DNA of 64,000 bases from Prosthecobacter sp. (lineage in GTDB: Bacteria; Verrucomicrobiota; Verrucomicrobiia; Verrucomicrobiales; Verrucomicrobiaceae), in contig JABARQ010000015.1 in assembly GCA_019186985.1 (NCBI GenBank), positions 287,553 to 351,552 of the forward strand, written 5' to 3'. How positions within the stretch are numbered: position 1 is the first letter of the stretch; each line of letters begins with the position of its first letter. Below, piece after piece: positions 21,301 to 31,766 of the stretch. Below the pieces are notes generated by a model, which saw nothing but the letters and a program-made list of their open reading frames with translations, had not been told where the DNA came from and did not search any database. A program made the position numbers and the translations under genes.

Positions 21301-22170
21301 GAACGCGCCGTCCTGGCGAACGAAAAGTATGACCTCAAGGGCTGGACCTTCGGCGACCTGCCCGCATCCGTGCTTGTCGAGGAGATCGCCGGTGCCCCGC
21401 TGCACGGCTTTCCCGGCCTCAGCCTTCGCGACGGACGGGAGGTCGACGTCCGACTGTTCCGCACGGCGGCGGAAGCCCTGAAATCAACGCCGCCCGCCAT
21501 TCGGGCGCTGGCCGGGATGGAGCTGGGCAAGGACATCGCCTGGCTGCACAAGGAGCTGCGCGGCATGGACAACGGCCGCGCCCTCCCTGCGGCAAAGGGC
21601 CTTGGCGCGCTCGACCAGCTCCAGGCACGAAGCCAGGCCGGCACCGTCGCGCCGCTCTCCCAGCAGGCGCATGAGCACATCCTCGCCCACGCCCTGAGGC
21701 TTGACCCCGTCATGCCGCTGAACCAAAAGCGTTTCCAGGCCATGTGCGAGGCCGCGCGCCGTGACTTCCCGACGCTCGCCCACCGGACCCGTGAGCTGCT
21801 GAAGACCTGCGAGGAGCTGAAGGCCAGGATCCTCGCCACCCGGCACCGCTATCCGGAGCTTGAGCAGGATCTCGCCCGCCTGCTGCCGCCCGATGTCCTC
21901 CTGATCACGCCGCACGCCCGGCTCCAGCACCTGCCCCGCTATCTCAAGGCCGTCCAGGTGCGCGCTGAACGGGCCGCCAACAACCCGGCCAAGGACCGCG
22001 AGAAGGCGCTCGCCATCTCCGACTTCGCCGACTGGCGCAGAGAGGTCAGCGACGACAACCGCGAGGAGTTCCGCTGGCTGTTCGAGGAGTTCCGTGTCTC
22101 CATCTTCGCCCAGGAGCTCGGCACCGCCCAGCCCGTCAGCATCAAGCGCCTGGAGGCCCTGCTGGGCTGA
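18397..22170 (+). CDS. hrpA: ATP-dependent RNA helicase HrpA (DEAH box)
   Basis: 1257 aa with a GTG start (18397); no in-frame ATG lies upstream. Walker A GETGSGKTTQ is at residues 33-42, TQPRRVAA at ~77-84, the DEAH box at 146-149, SATIDTE near 170 and the helicase C-terminal QRSGRAGR near 350. A winged-helix/HA2 region, OB-fold and the long C-terminal DUF3418 region follow, the layout of bacterial HrpA (~1300 aa). HrpA handles mRNA processing and rescue of stalled ribosomes in E. coli. It is monocistronic here. Confidence 0.93.
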   Translation: MFTIRYPEDLPITARREDILTAVRGHQVVVLAGETGSGKTTQLPKMCLEVLHGLEAGEEREGGAVRPGRRRGMIGCTQPRRVAAMSVSRRVAEELNVRWGGPVGCKMRFSDDTSAETRVKFMTDGILLAEIQSDPLLRAYSMIILDEAHERSLNIDFLLGYLKTLLPRRPDLKLVVTSATIDTELFSRHFGGAPVIEVSGRLYPVEIRYRPVGEDDEDPTHLDAAIRATEDALIESSDGDVLVFMPTERDIRECRDALQGRLGGGYEVLALYGRMASQEQQRVFSPGPKRRVIIATNVAETSITVPRIAAVVDTGLARLSRYNPRTRTKRLPVEPVSQSSASQRSGRAGRVRDGLCIRLFSEEDFLKRSKFTQPEIQRSNLAEVILRMKAFNLGEIEDFPFLQPPGSSSIRAGYDLLHELGALGETHEMTERGHELAALPLDPTLGRMLLQARHEGCLGDMLVLAAGLSIPDPRERPEDKRELAQAAHKKFASPESDFMSLLKIWTAAPDPLAGSKNGLRKFCRENFLSFTRMTEWRDVWRQLAEMFRETSAAPSRPSDPKQEKSASPQDALHRCILSGHLGHIALRQERNLYKAGGNREVTVFPGSHLYERREKNAKPGQEKTRQPLWIVAAEIVQTSQLFARTIAGINPEWAAELGAHLLERRHAEPHWSAKAGRVLITERLILHGLEVSRRKIDFGRMDPAAATQLFIRGALLEEGAHVPHRFFELNQKLRTRLEAALTRVRSSRVHAIEERLFEFYRTRLHGTPVSSIHDLNKLVNERVRTQPDFLVAREEDLTGGEDLSADLQQFPDQAQIANSVLPITYAYKPGQEDDGVTLQVPLPVAGQLTNAELQWMVPGLREELVTTLLRALPKQKRTVFMPLEASARKIVREFKPGRGDFLEALARHLQVIFGADITVADWPANCIPTHLRPRLEVIAGNRKTMITSRDLREIQAQVRKEAPKSGAWERAVLANEKYDLKGWTFGDLPASVLVEEIAGAPLHGFPGLSLRDGREVDVRLFRTAAEALKSTPPAIRALAGMELGKDIAWLHKELRGMDNGRALPAAKGLGALDQLQARSQAGTVAPLSQQAHEHILAHALRLDPVMPLNQKRFQAMCEAARRDFPTLAHRTRELLKTCEELKARILATRHRYPELEQDLARLLPPDVLLITPHARLQHLPRYLKAVQVRAERAANNPAKDREKALAISDFADWRREVSDDNREEFRWLFEEFRVSIFAQELGTAQPVSIKRLEALLG

Positions 22171-22245
22171 ACCGGCGGACGGCTCGAAACGGCCGGATTC
22201 AAGATTGAATTGATGGTCATCCACGCCCACTTCTCCGGCCCAGCC

Positions 22246-23178
22246 ATGAAAATCCTCGCCCCCTTTCTCTGCCTGCTCACGGTCATCGGCCTCGTCTTCG
22301 CCGCCTCGCCCGCGAAGAAGCCGCGCATCCTCTTCTTCACCAAGTCCAGCGGCTTTGAGCACAGCGTCATCTCCTGGAAGAAGGGCCGGCCCAGCCATGC
22401 TGAAAAGGTGCTGCTGGAGCTTGGCGCTAGGCAGGGCTGGGACTTCGAGTTCTCCAAGGACGGCTCGAAGTTTTCCAAGGACTACCTCGCCCAGTTTGAC
22501 GCGGTTTTCTTCTACACCACCGGCAACCTGCTCGAGCCCGGCACCGACCAGCAGCCGCCCATGACCGCCGAGGGCAAGCAGGCGCTGTTTGATTTTGTGA
22601 AGTCCGGCCGGGGCTTCATCGGCACGCACTCCGCCAGCGACACCTTCCATACCAACAACGAGTCCAAGAAGGGCCCCGATCGTTATGTGAACCATGGCGA
22701 CCAGGCTGACGCCTATGTACGCTTCCTCGGCGCCGAGTTCATCAAGCATGGCGCCCAGCAGGTGGCTCGCAACACGGTCACCAACCCCAAGTTCCCCGGC
22801 TTCGAAAAGGTGGGCGCCGAGTATTCCTTCCATGAGGAATGGTACTCCCTGAAGGACTTCAGCCCGGACATCCACGTGCTCAGCGTCATGGACGCCCCGG
22901 CGATGAAGGGTGACGAGTACAAGCGCCCCGCATTCCCCAGCACCTGGGCGCGCAAGGAGGGCGACGGCCGCGTCTGGTACACCGCCATGGGTCATCGCGA
23001 GGACATCTGGACCAACCCCGTTTTCCAGGACATCCTGATCGGCGGCATCCGCTGGGCCCTTGGCGAAGTGCAGGCCGACGTGCCCGCCAACCTCAAGGAA
23101 ACGGCGCCCGGCGCCTACACCAACCCGCCTTACGTCGAGCCCAAGCCCCCGGCCCCTGCCAAACCCAAGGCAAGATAA
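22246..23178 (+). CDS. Secreted ThuA-like protein
   Basis: 310 aa from the ATG at 22246, which begins a good signal peptide (ILAPFLCLLTVIGLVFA); an ATG further upstream would spoil it. The body has RILFFTKSSGFEH, the flavodoxin-like FDAVFFYTTGNLLEPG, GRGFIGTHSASDTF, EEWYSLKDF and GRVWYTAMGHREDIW, all hallmarks of the ThuA (trehalose utilisation, class I glutamine amidotransferase-like) family. Such proteins abound in Planctomycetes and Verrucomicrobia and are linked to sugar catabolism; the reaction is unproven. The C-terminus is Pro/Lys-rich. It is convergent with the DUF1501 gene, 9 bp away. Confidence 0.88.
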   Translation: MKILAPFLCLLTVIGLVFAASPAKKPRILFFTKSSGFEHSVISWKKGRPSHAEKVLLELGARQGWDFEFSKDGSKFSKDYLAQFDAVFFYTTGNLLEPGTDQQPPMTAEGKQALFDFVKSGRGFIGTHSASDTFHTNNESKKGPDRYVNHGDQADAYVRFLGAEFIKHGAQQVARNTVTNPKFPGFEKVGAEYSFHEEWYSLKDFSPDIHVLSVMDAPAMKGDEYKRPAFPSTWARKEGDGRVWYTAMGHREDIWTNPVFQDILIGGIRWALGEVQADVPANLKETAPGAYTNPPYVEPKPPAPAKPKAR

Positions 23179-23187
23179 ATCGCCACC

Positions 23188-24540
23188 TCAGGCGAGGACC
23201 TCGTCCACCACCCGGCCGCCCTGCAGCCCCGTGAGCCGGATCCTCCGGCCGCCGCTGACGACGGCCAGGTTTTCGTGATCCAGCCCGAGCAGGTGCAGCA
23301 GGGTCGCGTGCAGGTCGCGGAAATGCACCGCGCCCTCCTCGATCAGGCTTCCATCATGATTCGTTAGGCCGTGCACATGACCGGCCTTCACGCCGCCGCC
23401 CGCCATCCAGAAGCTGAAGGCGCGATGCTGGTGCCCGGTCTGGTCCTTGTCCTTGCCGGGCGTCAGGCCGGGGCGTCCAAACTCGCCGCCCCAGACCACC
23501 AGGGTGTCCTCCAGCAGGCCGCGTTCATCCAGGTCATCGAGAAGCGCGGCGATCGGCGCGTCCGTGGTGGCGCAGTTCGCGGTGAGGTCGCGCCGGTGGT
23601 CCGTATGCTGGTCCCAGCTCCCGTGCGTGATCTCAATGAAGCGCACGCCCGCCTCGCAGAACCGCCGCGCCAGCAGGCACTGACGTCCGAAGTCGCTGGC
23701 CTTGCAGGTGCCGGCCGCGTGATTTTTGCCGACGGCATAACGCTCCAGCACCGCTTTCGGCTCCTGGCGGATGTCGAGCAGTTCGGGTGCCTCGGACTGC
23801 ATGCGGAAACCAAGCTCCATCGTCTGAATGACGCCCTCCAGCCCGGCGTCGTCGCCGCGCAGGCTCAGATGATCCCGGTTCATCGCCTGGATGAGGTCAA
23901 GCTGACGCCGCTTCACCGCCTGAAGCAGATGATCTCCGGAGATGTTGCCGATCGTCGCCCGGCTCATGTCCTCGCCGTTCACACCGATGGGCGTGCCGCC
24001 AAAAACGGCGGGAAGCTGGGCGGCGGCATATTCGGCCGGCTTGGCCGTGTTGAAGCTGATGAAACCGGGCAGGTTCTGGTTCTCCGTGCCCAGACCGTAG
24101 GCCACCCAGGCGCCCATGCTGGGACAGGGACGCAGCCGGTCGCCCGTGTGCAGCTGCAGCATCGACTGCGCATGAATGCTGGTGTCGGCGGTCATCGAAT
24201 TGATGACGCAGAGCTTGTCGGCATGACGCGCGATGTTCGGCAGCAGGTCCGAAACCCATAGCCCGCTTGCGCCACGACGCCTGAAGCTGGCGACCGATCC
24301 TGCATGGGGGTTCTTTGCCACCTGGGGCTTGTGGTCAAAAGTGTCGAGCTGAGCAGGCCCTCCGGCCATGTTGAGAAAAATCACCCGCCTGGCCCGGGGC
24401 CGCTGGCGGGCGGGCCGCTGCTCAAGCCCGGGAACCGCAGCCCCGGCGAGACCAGACATCGCGACATAACCGAAACCGCAGGAAGCGGTGTGGAGCATCT
24501 GGCGTCGGCTGAACGGGACCGGGGTCATCTTCATCATCAT
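23188..24540 (-). CDS. DUF1501 protein with Tat-like signal
   Basis: 450 aa. Near the N-terminus S-R-R-Q-M-L precedes a hydrophobic stretch, a Tat-type export signal. The DUF1501 (alkaline-phosphatase-like/sulfatase-like fold) core shows [30 protein letters not shown] and a His-rich segment T-G-H-Q-H-R-A-F-S where most members have G-R-D-H-W. It is 9 bp downstream of the cytochrome/DUF1549/DUF1553 gene; this DUF1553-DUF1501 pair is a hallmark operon of Planctomycetes and Verrucomicrobia. Enzymatic function is not established. Confidence 0.9.
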   Translation of the reverse strand: MMMKMTPVPFSRRQMLHTASCGFGYVAMSGLAGAAVPGLEQRPARQRPRARRVIFLNMAGGPAQLDTFDHKPQVAKNPHAGSVASFRRRGASGLWVSDLLPNIARHADKLCVINSMTADTSIHAQSMLQLHTGDRLRPCPSMGAWVAYGLGTENQNLPGFISFNTAKPAEYAAAQLPAVFGGTPIGVNGEDMSRATIGNISGDHLLQAVKRRQLDLIQAMNRDHLSLRGDDAGLEGVIQTMELGFRMQSEAPELLDIRQEPKAVLERYAVGKNHAAGTCKASDFGRQCLLARRFCEAGVRFIEITHGSWDQHTDHRRDLTANCATTDAPIAALLDDLDERGLLEDTLVVWGGEFGRPGLTPGKDKDQTGHQHRAFSFWMAGGGVKAGHVHGLTNHDGSLIEEGAVHFRDLHATLLHLLGLDHENLAVVSGGRRIRLTGLQGGRVVDEVLA

Positions 24541-24549
24541 ACGGCCTCC

Positions 24550-26844
24550 TCAGTCCACATATCTCAGCTCACTGGCGGACAGCAGCGCCTGGCAGAAGGC
24601 GGCCCAGGCTTCAGAACCGTCATGCATTCGCCCGCCATCGCTGGAAGACAGCATGGCTCCGGCTTCACGCAGGAAATCCAGCGCACGCTGCTTTTCCAGG
24701 GGAGATGCCGCACGGCCAAGCGCCATGCGATGCGCCTCGTCCACGCGATGCGCTTCATCGCCGGGAAGCCTGAGCAGGCGGGCGGCGAAACGACGCGACT
24801 GGGCGATGACGAACTCATTGTTCAGCAGGTAGAGCGACTGGGTGGCGAGCGCCGAGCTGTCACGACGTCCAAGCACCGTGGTCGCGTCGGGCAGGTTGAA
24901 GGGCGTCAGCTCAGGCGGCATCGAGTTGCGCAGCATGAGCAGGTAGACGCTCCGGTGCACACTTGGCTGATGCAGCGGCGGCAGCTCGTTGATCAGCACG
25001 TCGCGGTGCTGGATGAGCGAGCCTGCCCCAGGCCTCCGGTCCAGCTCCCCGGAGGCCGCAAGCATGGCGTCACGGATCGACTCCGCATCCAGACGCCGGA
25101 CACGATGCTGGCCGAACAGCGCCTGCCTGGCCTCCCGGGCCTGCGGGTCCTTCAGGTCATCCGCCTTCGAGCTGAGCTGGTAGGTCCGGCTCAGCACGAG
25201 CCCGCGGACCAGCCTTTTCACGGACCAGCCCTCGCGCATGAACCGTGTGGCGAGATGATCCAGCAGCTCCGGATGGGACGGACGCGCACCGGAGAGACCG
25301 AAGTCGTCCGGCGTGCTGACGATGCCCTCGCCGAACAAATGTTGCCAGACACGGTTCACCAGCACCCGGGCGGTGAGGGGGTTGCGCGGGCTGACCAGCC
25401 AGCGTGCGAGTTCAAGGCGGCCGCTTTGCCTTGCTCCCGGCAGCTCCCCGGGATCCACGCTTCCACAGGCGCTCAGGAAGCCGCGCGGGATGACGGCACC
25501 GAGCTTCTTGGAGTCGCCGTCGATGTTGAGCTTGCAGTCCGTGATCGTTTTCGCCTCGCGCAGCCCCATCGCCAGGGGCGCATCAACGGCATAGCTGTGC
25601 GCGGGCTTCGCCGGAGCCTTGCGCGGCTTGTGCGCGGCAATCAAGGGCTCGACCTCGGCACGCGGCCGCACCCGAGGAGCGGCCTTCAGTTCATGCAGGG
25701 CAGTCTGTGGCGCGGTCAGACCTTCGCGCGCCGCCACCCCCCACAAGGTTTCGGAGCTTCTGAAGATGCCGGCCAGCGCATAATAGTCACGCGTCGGAAT
25801 CGGGTCCGTCTTGTGATCATGACAGCGCGCACAGCCCACGGTCAGGCCCAGGATGCCGCTGCCGATGACGTTGATCTGGTCGGCGACCACATCCATCTCA
25901 AAGTTCTCGTTCATCGCCTTCGCGGGCTTGGCGCCCAGCGCCAGCAGCCCGGTGGCGACCAGCTGCCGGTCACGCTGGGCAGGCGACTCCGCAGGCAGCA
26001 GGTCGCCCGCGATCTGCTCGGTGATGAACCGATCATAAGGCACGTCCTCGTTGAAGGCGCGGATGACATGATCGCGGTAGCGCCAGGCATGAGGAAAGCT
26101 GGGGTTGCGGCTCAGGCCATCGTTGCCGTTGGACTCGGCATAACGCGCCACGTCCAGCCAGTGACGGCCCCACTTCTCGCCAAAATGCGGGCTTTGCAGC
26201 AGACGGTCCACATAGGCCGGGTCCGTGGGATCCGACCTGTCTTCCGGATCAGGCGGCAGTCCCGTGAGATCCAAGCTCAAGCGTCGGCGCAGCACATCCT
26301 TGGAGGCATCCGAAGCCGGGGCCAGGCCCTGCAGCTCAAGCCTGGAGAGAATGAAGGCATCCACGGCTGATCGTGGCCAGCCCACCTGCCGGACCTTGGG
26401 CGGCCTTGGGTCGGCGACCGGCTTCAGCGACCACAGCGGCTCCTGCGGGCTGCGCTTCACGGTTTTGACCGGCTCCGTCCTTGGGTCAGGCGCCCCCATC
26501 TTCACCCACTCGATAAAGTCCTTCACGACAGGTTCGGGCAGGCGCTTTTTCGGCGGCATCTCCAGACCGTCATAACGTACCGCCTGCACGATGAGGCTCT
26601 CGTCCGGCCTGCCTGGTATCACCGCCGGTCCTGACTCGCCACCCGCGATCATCTCGGAAGGCGCGTCCAGCAGCAGCTTGCCGCCCAGCTTCTTCGAGGT
26701 CTGCGAGTGGCATTCGTAGCACTGCTTCACCAGCACCGGCCGGATGCGGTTCTCAAAGAAGGCCCTCTGGTCCGGCGTCATGTCAGCCCCCGCCGCAGAA
26801 ACAGCGGCAACCAAAAGTCCGATCATGGAATGAGGCCGGCGCAT
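24550..26844 (-). CDS. Planctomycete cytochrome C, DUF1549 and DUF1553 domain protein
   Basis: 764 aa with a short signal peptide (GLLVAAVSAAGA). Heme-binding C-Y-E-C-H (C42, C45, H46) and the axial-ligand region GLEMPP (M96) form the PSCyt1 domain. DUF1549 covers ~155-345 and ends with a second CxxCH (C338, C341, H342: C-A-R-C-H-D-H). DUF1553 runs from ~470 to the end (RLELARWLVSPRNPLTARVLVNRVWQHLFG region). The protein is exported and probably heme-bearing. It heads an operon with the DUF1501 gene and lies near a ThuA-like gene, consistent with a role in carbohydrate utilisation, by association only. Confidence 0.92.
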   Translation of the reverse strand: MRRPHSMIGLLVAAVSAAGADMTPDQRAFFENRIRPVLVKQCYECHSQTSKKLGGKLLLDAPSEMIAGGESGPAVIPGRPDESLIVQAVRYDGLEMPPKKRLPEPVVKDFIEWVKMGAPDPRTEPVKTVKRSPQEPLWSLKPVADPRPPKVRQVGWPRSAVDAFILSRLELQGLAPASDASKDVLRRRLSLDLTGLPPDPEDRSDPTDPAYVDRLLQSPHFGEKWGRHWLDVARYAESNGNDGLSRNPSFPHAWRYRDHVIRAFNEDVPYDRFITEQIAGDLLPAESPAQRDRQLVATGLLALGAKPAKAMNENFEMDVVADQINVIGSGILGLTVGCARCHDHKTDPIPTRDYYALAGIFRSSETLWGVAAREGLTAPQTALHELKAAPRVRPRAEVEPLIAAHKPRKAPAKPAHSYAVDAPLAMGLREAKTITDCKLNIDGDSKKLGAVIPRGFLSACGSVDPGELPGARQSGRLELARWLVSPRNPLTARVLVNRVWQHLFGEGIVSTPDDFGLSGARPSHPELLDHLATRFMREGWSVKRLVRGLVLSRTYQLSSKADDLKDPQAREARQALFGQHRVRRLDAESIRDAMLAASGELDRRPGAGSLIQHRDVLINELPPLHQPSVHRSVYLLMLRNSMPPELTPFNLPDATTVLGRRDSSALATQSLYLLNNEFVIAQSRRFAARLLRLPGDEAHRVDEAHRMALGRAASPLEKQRALDFLREAGAMLSSSDGGRMHDGSEAWAAFCQALLSASELRYVD

Positions 26845-27051
26845 GTCAGGTCGGGAGGTCGGTGACAGGTGTTTACGTGCCGCCGGCAGACACCTTTTCC
26901 CTGTGTCAAAGATTGTTGGCGCTCTTCATCCCGAACCGCAGCGGGGGCACAGGCCAGAGAATTCAGGCTCCCGCCGGACATCCTTCCGGCCAGCTTTTTC
27001 GGTCGGACGCATGAACGCAATTCACTTGCATTAGAAGCTCACTGATATATT

Positions 27052-27066
27052 TGCAAAATAGTTGCA
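27052..27066 (+). promoter_or_regulatory. TGCAA-N5-TTGCA palindrome upstream of the COG0523 pair
   Basis: A perfect 5-bp inverted repeat (27052-27056 / 27062-27066) sits 13 bp before the TTG start of the first GTPase, in an AT-rich patch. COG0523 genes are often controlled by the zinc repressor Zur through palindromes, so this is a plausible operator. The match to any known Zur consensus is not demonstrated. Confidence 0.3.
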
Positions 27067-27078
27067 TTTTAATCCATT

Positions 27079-28227
27079 TTGAGCACACCTGTCACCGTCG
27101 TCTCCGGCTTCCTAGGCTCCGGCAAAACCACGCTCCTCCGGCGTTTTCTGCATGCCTCAGGCGCTTCCCTGCGCCTCGGCGTCATCGTCAACGACATGAG
27201 CGGGCTTGAGGTCGATGGCGATCTGCTGCGTCATTCTGGCAGCCTCAGCGAATCACTGGGAAACTTCGTCAGCATTCAGGCGGGAAGCATCAGCGACACC
27301 CAGCGTGCCTCATTCTCAGCGGTTCTGAATGCCTGGCAGCATCGCAACGATCTCGATCATGTCATCATCGAAACTTCCGGGAGCACTCATCCATGGCCGC
27401 TGATCCATGAAATCAAGCAGCACCCGGGGCTTGTCCTGGACAGCTTTGTCACCCTGATCGACGCCAGAGCCTTCATGGAAGACTTCGGGGCCGGCCGACT
27501 GATCCACGAAAACGCCCACCCGCAGGCTTCTCTCATGTCGGCCCAGATCCGGATGGCCGGAGTCATCCTGCTCACCAAGACCGAGCAGCTGACCCCTCCC
27601 GGCCTCCAGCTCCTCACAAGACACCTTCGCGTCCTCAATCCTCGTGCCAGCCTGCACCTCGTCACTTATGGGGGCATTCCCGCCGACCAATGGCTGGGCA
27701 CCCGCAGCTTTGATCTGGAGCAGGCCGGCAGCCTATCAGGACCGAGTAAGGATGAAATGTCCGAATCATGCAGCTCACCCCGGCTGGACAGCTCGGTCAT
27801 TGATGATCCACGTCCGTTTCATCCGCAGCGGCTGTGGGATCTGTTTCGCCATCGTCTCGGCACGGGCATTCACCGCAGCAAGGGCTTCATCTGGATGGCC
27901 TCCCGCGATCGCGAAGTCCTGCTCTGGAACCAGGCCGCCGGAAGCATCGGCCTGGAGCTGTCCGCCTATTGGAAGGCCGCCCTGGTCTCCAACCCCGACG
28001 GCAGGCTGCTCCCCGAGGAAGTCCGCCTGCTCCGCCAGCAGCTCGAAGGAAGCCATCCGTGGTTCGGCGACCGGCGTTGCGAGCTGACCGTCATCGGCCC
28101 TGACGCGGATCTGGCCGTCTTCGTGCCAGAGCTCCTTCAGTGCTTCTGCACCGACGATGAAATCGCCCGCTGGCGCGAAGGCGCCGCCTTTGACGACCCC
28201 TGGCCCAGATCCCTGCTGCGGATCTGA
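27079..28227 (+). CDS. Divergent COG0523 (CobW-like) GTPase lacking CxCC and NKxD
   Basis: 382 aa; TTG start at 27079 (MSTPVTVVSGFLG). Walker A GFLGSGKTT is at residues 10-18 and the CobW C-terminal domain (RPFHPQRLWDLF...KGFIWMA) is intact. Where the family has G-C-I-C-C this copy has G-S-I-S (69-72), so the metal-binding cysteines are gone. The guanine-specificity NKxD motif is T-K-T-E (166-169). It may therefore bind nucleotide poorly and no metal in the usual site. It lies 18 bp upstream of a canonical paralog, suggesting a regulatory or heterodimer partner. Confidence 0.88.
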   Translation: MSTPVTVVSGFLGSGKTTLLRRFLHASGASLRLGVIVNDMSGLEVDGDLLRHSGSLSESLGNFVSIQAGSISDTQRASFSAVLNAWQHRNDLDHVIIETSGSTHPWPLIHEIKQHPGLVLDSFVTLIDARAFMEDFGAGRLIHENAHPQASLMSAQIRMAGVILLTKTEQLTPPGLQLLTRHLRVLNPRASLHLVTYGGIPADQWLGTRSFDLEQAGSLSGPSKDEMSESCSSPRLDSSVIDDPRPFHPQRLWDLFRHRLGTGIHRSKGFIWMASRDREVLLWNQAAGSIGLELSAYWKAALVSNPDGRLLPEEVRLLRQQLEGSHPWFGDRRCELTVIGPDADLAVFVPELLQCFCTDDEIARWREGAAFDDPWPRSLLRI

Positions 28228-28245
28228 CCCGCTGATTTTACCCCC

Positions 28246-29472
<1,227 letters not shown>

Positions 29473-29484
29473 AGGCCGCCGCCT

Positions 29485-29982
29485 TCAGCGGGACCGATGC
29501 TTGTTCATCCAACGCCTGGCGCAGTCCGTCTGCTCGCGGGTTTCCAGGCAGCATTTCCGGCGCGCCCGGATCCATTGCACCGGATCTTCGCCCGCCGGGA
29601 TGAAGCCCGCCCGGGCGCACCAGGCCACGATGAACTGGCCCGTGCGTCCGCAGCCCGCCACGCAATGCACCACCACGGCCTCACGGGCCGCATGATGTTC
29701 ATCCATCAGCGTCAGGAAGTGTTCGATCTGGGCGTCGGTCGGCACGCCATAGTCCGGCACATGGATGTGATGGTAGGCAAACTGGGCCGGCACATCCTTG
29801 CGGTTGTCGAACTCACAGCAGTTCACCACCGCGCGGATGTGGTTCTCCGCATAGAGGTCGAAGACATAGGGATCCGGCCACCACGAAGCCGCGATCACCC
29901 CCTCCACGATCCAGGTGAAGGGCTCGGTGCGTTCAGGCTGACCACGTTCAGGCCAGTACCAGGGTCGAATCAATGACGGCAT
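29485..29982 (-). CDS. Dual-specificity/tyrosine phosphatase-like protein
   Basis: 165 aa from the ATG at 29980-29982 (MPSLIRPWYWPERG). The active-site loop H-C-V-A-G-C-G-R-T-G gives Cys107 as nucleophile and Arg113 as phosphate binder (CX5R); the upstream VPDYGVPTD supplies the likely general acid Asp. This is the cysteine-dependent dual-specificity phosphatase fold. An alternative ATG at 30126 would add 48 residues beginning with MPQ repeats derived from a 9-bp tandem repeat, which I regard as non-coding. A kinase gene lies ~3.5 kb away, but no direct link is shown. Confidence 0.8.
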   Translation of the reverse strand: MPSLIRPWYWPERGQPERTEPFTWIVEGVIAASWWPDPYVFDLYAENHIRAVVNCCEFDNRKDVPAQFAYHHIHVPDYGVPTDAQIEHFLTLMDEHHAAREAVVVHCVAGCGRTGQFIVAWCARAGFIPAGEDPVQWIRARRKCCLETREQTDCARRWMNKHRSR

Positions 29983-30090
29983 GATGTGCACCCCGTCCCT
30001 GCACTCCGAGACACCGAATTTCAAGCCGGGCTTGTGGGGAGGCTTGGATCGGGATTCTAAACTCTCCCCCGCCCGGCTCATCCATGACCT

Positions 30091-30135
30091 CTGCGGCATC
30101 TGCGGCATCTGCGGCATCTGCGACATCTGCGGATG
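30091..30135. repeat. Five-copy 9-bp tandem repeat (CTGCGGCAT)
   Basis: Three perfect copies of CTGCGGCAT (30091-30117) are followed by two imperfect ones (CTGCGACAT, CTGCGGATG). It lies between the phosphatase gene and comM. It is a short in-phase (multiple of 3) microsatellite-like tract. Confidence 0.85.
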
Positions 30136-30150
30136 TTGTGTTCAATGACT

Positions 30151-31704
30151 TTACTGCCACAGGTTCCGGTCCAGGGAGCGGTAGTTCACGGCTTCGGCGA
30201 TGCTGTCGGCCTCGATCTTTTCCTGGCCGCGCAGGTCGGCGAGGGTGCGGGCCACCTTGAGGATGCGGTCGTGGGCGCGGGCGCTGAAGTTCATCTCGCC
30301 CATGGCATGTTCCAATAGGCCCGCCGCCTCCGCGTCGATCTCGCAGTGCTTCTTGATCAGGCGCGGTGTCATGGCGCTGTTGGTGTGCACACCACGGACG
30401 CCCTTGAAGCGCTCCACCTGCACGCAGCGCGCCGCCTCGACCCGGGCCCGGATGACCTCGGAGGATTCACCCGGAGCGGAGTCCTTGAGCGCCTGATAAT
30501 CCACCAGCGGCACCTCGACATGCAGATCGATGCGGTCCAGCAAGGGCCCGCTGATGCGCTGACGATAGCGCTGCACCAGCACCTGCGAACAACGACAGGC
30601 CCGGCGCAGATCGCCGTAAAAGCCGCACTGGCATGGGTTCATCGCCGCCACCAGCATGAACGAGGCCGGAAAGGTGACGCTGCCCATGGCGCGCGAAATC
30701 GTCACACGACCATCCTCGAGAGGCTGGCGCATCACCTCCAGGGTGCTGCGGCGGAACTCCGGCAGTTCATCGAGAAACAGGACGCCGTTGTGCGCCAGCG
30801 ACACCTCGCCCGGTCCCGGATTCGAGCCGCCTCCGAGAAGCCCGGCGTCACTGATCGTGTGATGCGGCGCTCGAAACGGACGGGTGGCGACAAAGGCCTG
30901 CTGCTCCGTCAGCAGACCGCCGACGCTGTGGATCTTCGTCGTTTCGATCGCCTCCTCCTCCGTCATCGAAGGCATGATGGTGACGACACGCTTGGCGATC
31001 ATGCTCTTGCCCGTGCCGGGCGGCCCGACCATGAGGATGTTGTGCCCCCCGGCGACCGCCACTTCAATCGCACGCCGGGCGTCGTTCTGCCCCTTCACAT
31101 CGGCGAAGTCGATGTCGTACTGGGCGGCGGCGGCGAAGAACTCCGTCGCCCGGCAGGGCTCGGCGGGCAGGTCGATGTCATCCTTCAGAAACTCCACGAC
31201 CTCGCGCAGATGCCGGACACCGATGATGTCGATGCCCGCCACCACGCTGGCCTCCGCCGCCTGGGCCCGGGGCACCAGCAACCGGCGACGTCCGCGCGCC
31301 CGGGCTTCCAGGGCAACGGCCAGGACACCGCGCACCGCGCGCAGCTCACCATTCAGCGCCAGCTCGCCGATCATGGAAGTCTCCGCGAGCACCTGGATGG
31401 GGATCTTCGTGCGATGGGCGATCAGCGAGATGGCGATGGGCAGGTCAAAGCCCGGGCCCTCCTTGCGCAGGTCGGCAGGTGCCAGGTTGATCGTGGTGAA
31501 GCCGTCGTTCATCGCAAAGCCACAGCTGGAAATGGCGGCGCTGACGCGCTCACGGCTTTCCTTCACCGAGGCGTCCGGCAGGCCGACGATGGCGATCTTC
31601 GGATTGCCGCCTCCGTCATGGGACTCGATCTCCACCTCGACGGCGTTCACGCCGAGGAGGGTTGCGGAATAGGTGCGGGCGACGAGGGAGGAGCGGTCAG
31701 ACAC
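30151..31704 (-). CDS. comM: YifB/ComM family Mg-chelatase-like AAA ATPase
   Basis: About 517 aa from the GTG at 31702-31704; a TTG at 31746 could extend it by 14 residues. The N-terminus ([51 protein letters not shown]) is the ChlI/Lon-like domain. Walker A is GPPGTGKSM, then LFLDELPEF (Walker B), [11 protein letters not shown] with a Cys cluster, and the C-terminal [10 protein letters not shown]. ComM is a hexameric helicase driving branch migration during natural transformation. It is divergently arranged with the MTA phosphorylase gene. Confidence 0.9.
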   Translation of the reverse strand: MSDRSSLVARTYSATLLGVNAVEVEIESHDGGGNPKIAIVGLPDASVKESRERVSAAISSCGFAMNDGFTTINLAPADLRKEGPGFDLPIAISLIAHRTKIPIQVLAETSMIGELALNGELRAVRGVLAVALEARARGRRRLLVPRAQAAEASVVAGIDIIGVRHLREVVEFLKDDIDLPAEPCRATEFFAAAAQYDIDFADVKGQNDARRAIEVAVAGGHNILMVGPPGTGKSMIAKRVVTIMPSMTEEEAIETTKIHSVGGLLTEQQAFVATRPFRAPHHTISDAGLLGGGSNPGPGEVSLAHNGVLFLDELPEFRRSTLEVMRQPLEDGRVTISRAMGSVTFPASFMLVAAMNPCQCGFYGDLRRACRCSQVLVQRYRQRISGPLLDRIDLHVEVPLVDYQALKDSAPGESSEVIRARVEAARCVQVERFKGVRGVHTNSAMTPRLIKKHCEIDAEAAGLLEHAMGEMNFSARAHDRILKVARTLADLRGQEKIEADSIAEAVNYRSLDRNLWQ

Positions 31705-31766
31705 AATGAGCCCGTTAGTGACGCCTGCGACGTTGCGGCCACTCAAACTTTCCTTAAGGTCGGCGC

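Noticed and set aside
24304..26370. Long plus-strand open frame opposite the DUF1501/cytochrome genes
   Set aside because: Antisense to two genes with clear heme and DUF motifs; no recognisable domain in the product.
30091..30135. CRISPR-like array
   Set aside because: Direct 9-bp tandem units with no spacers and no cas genes nearby.
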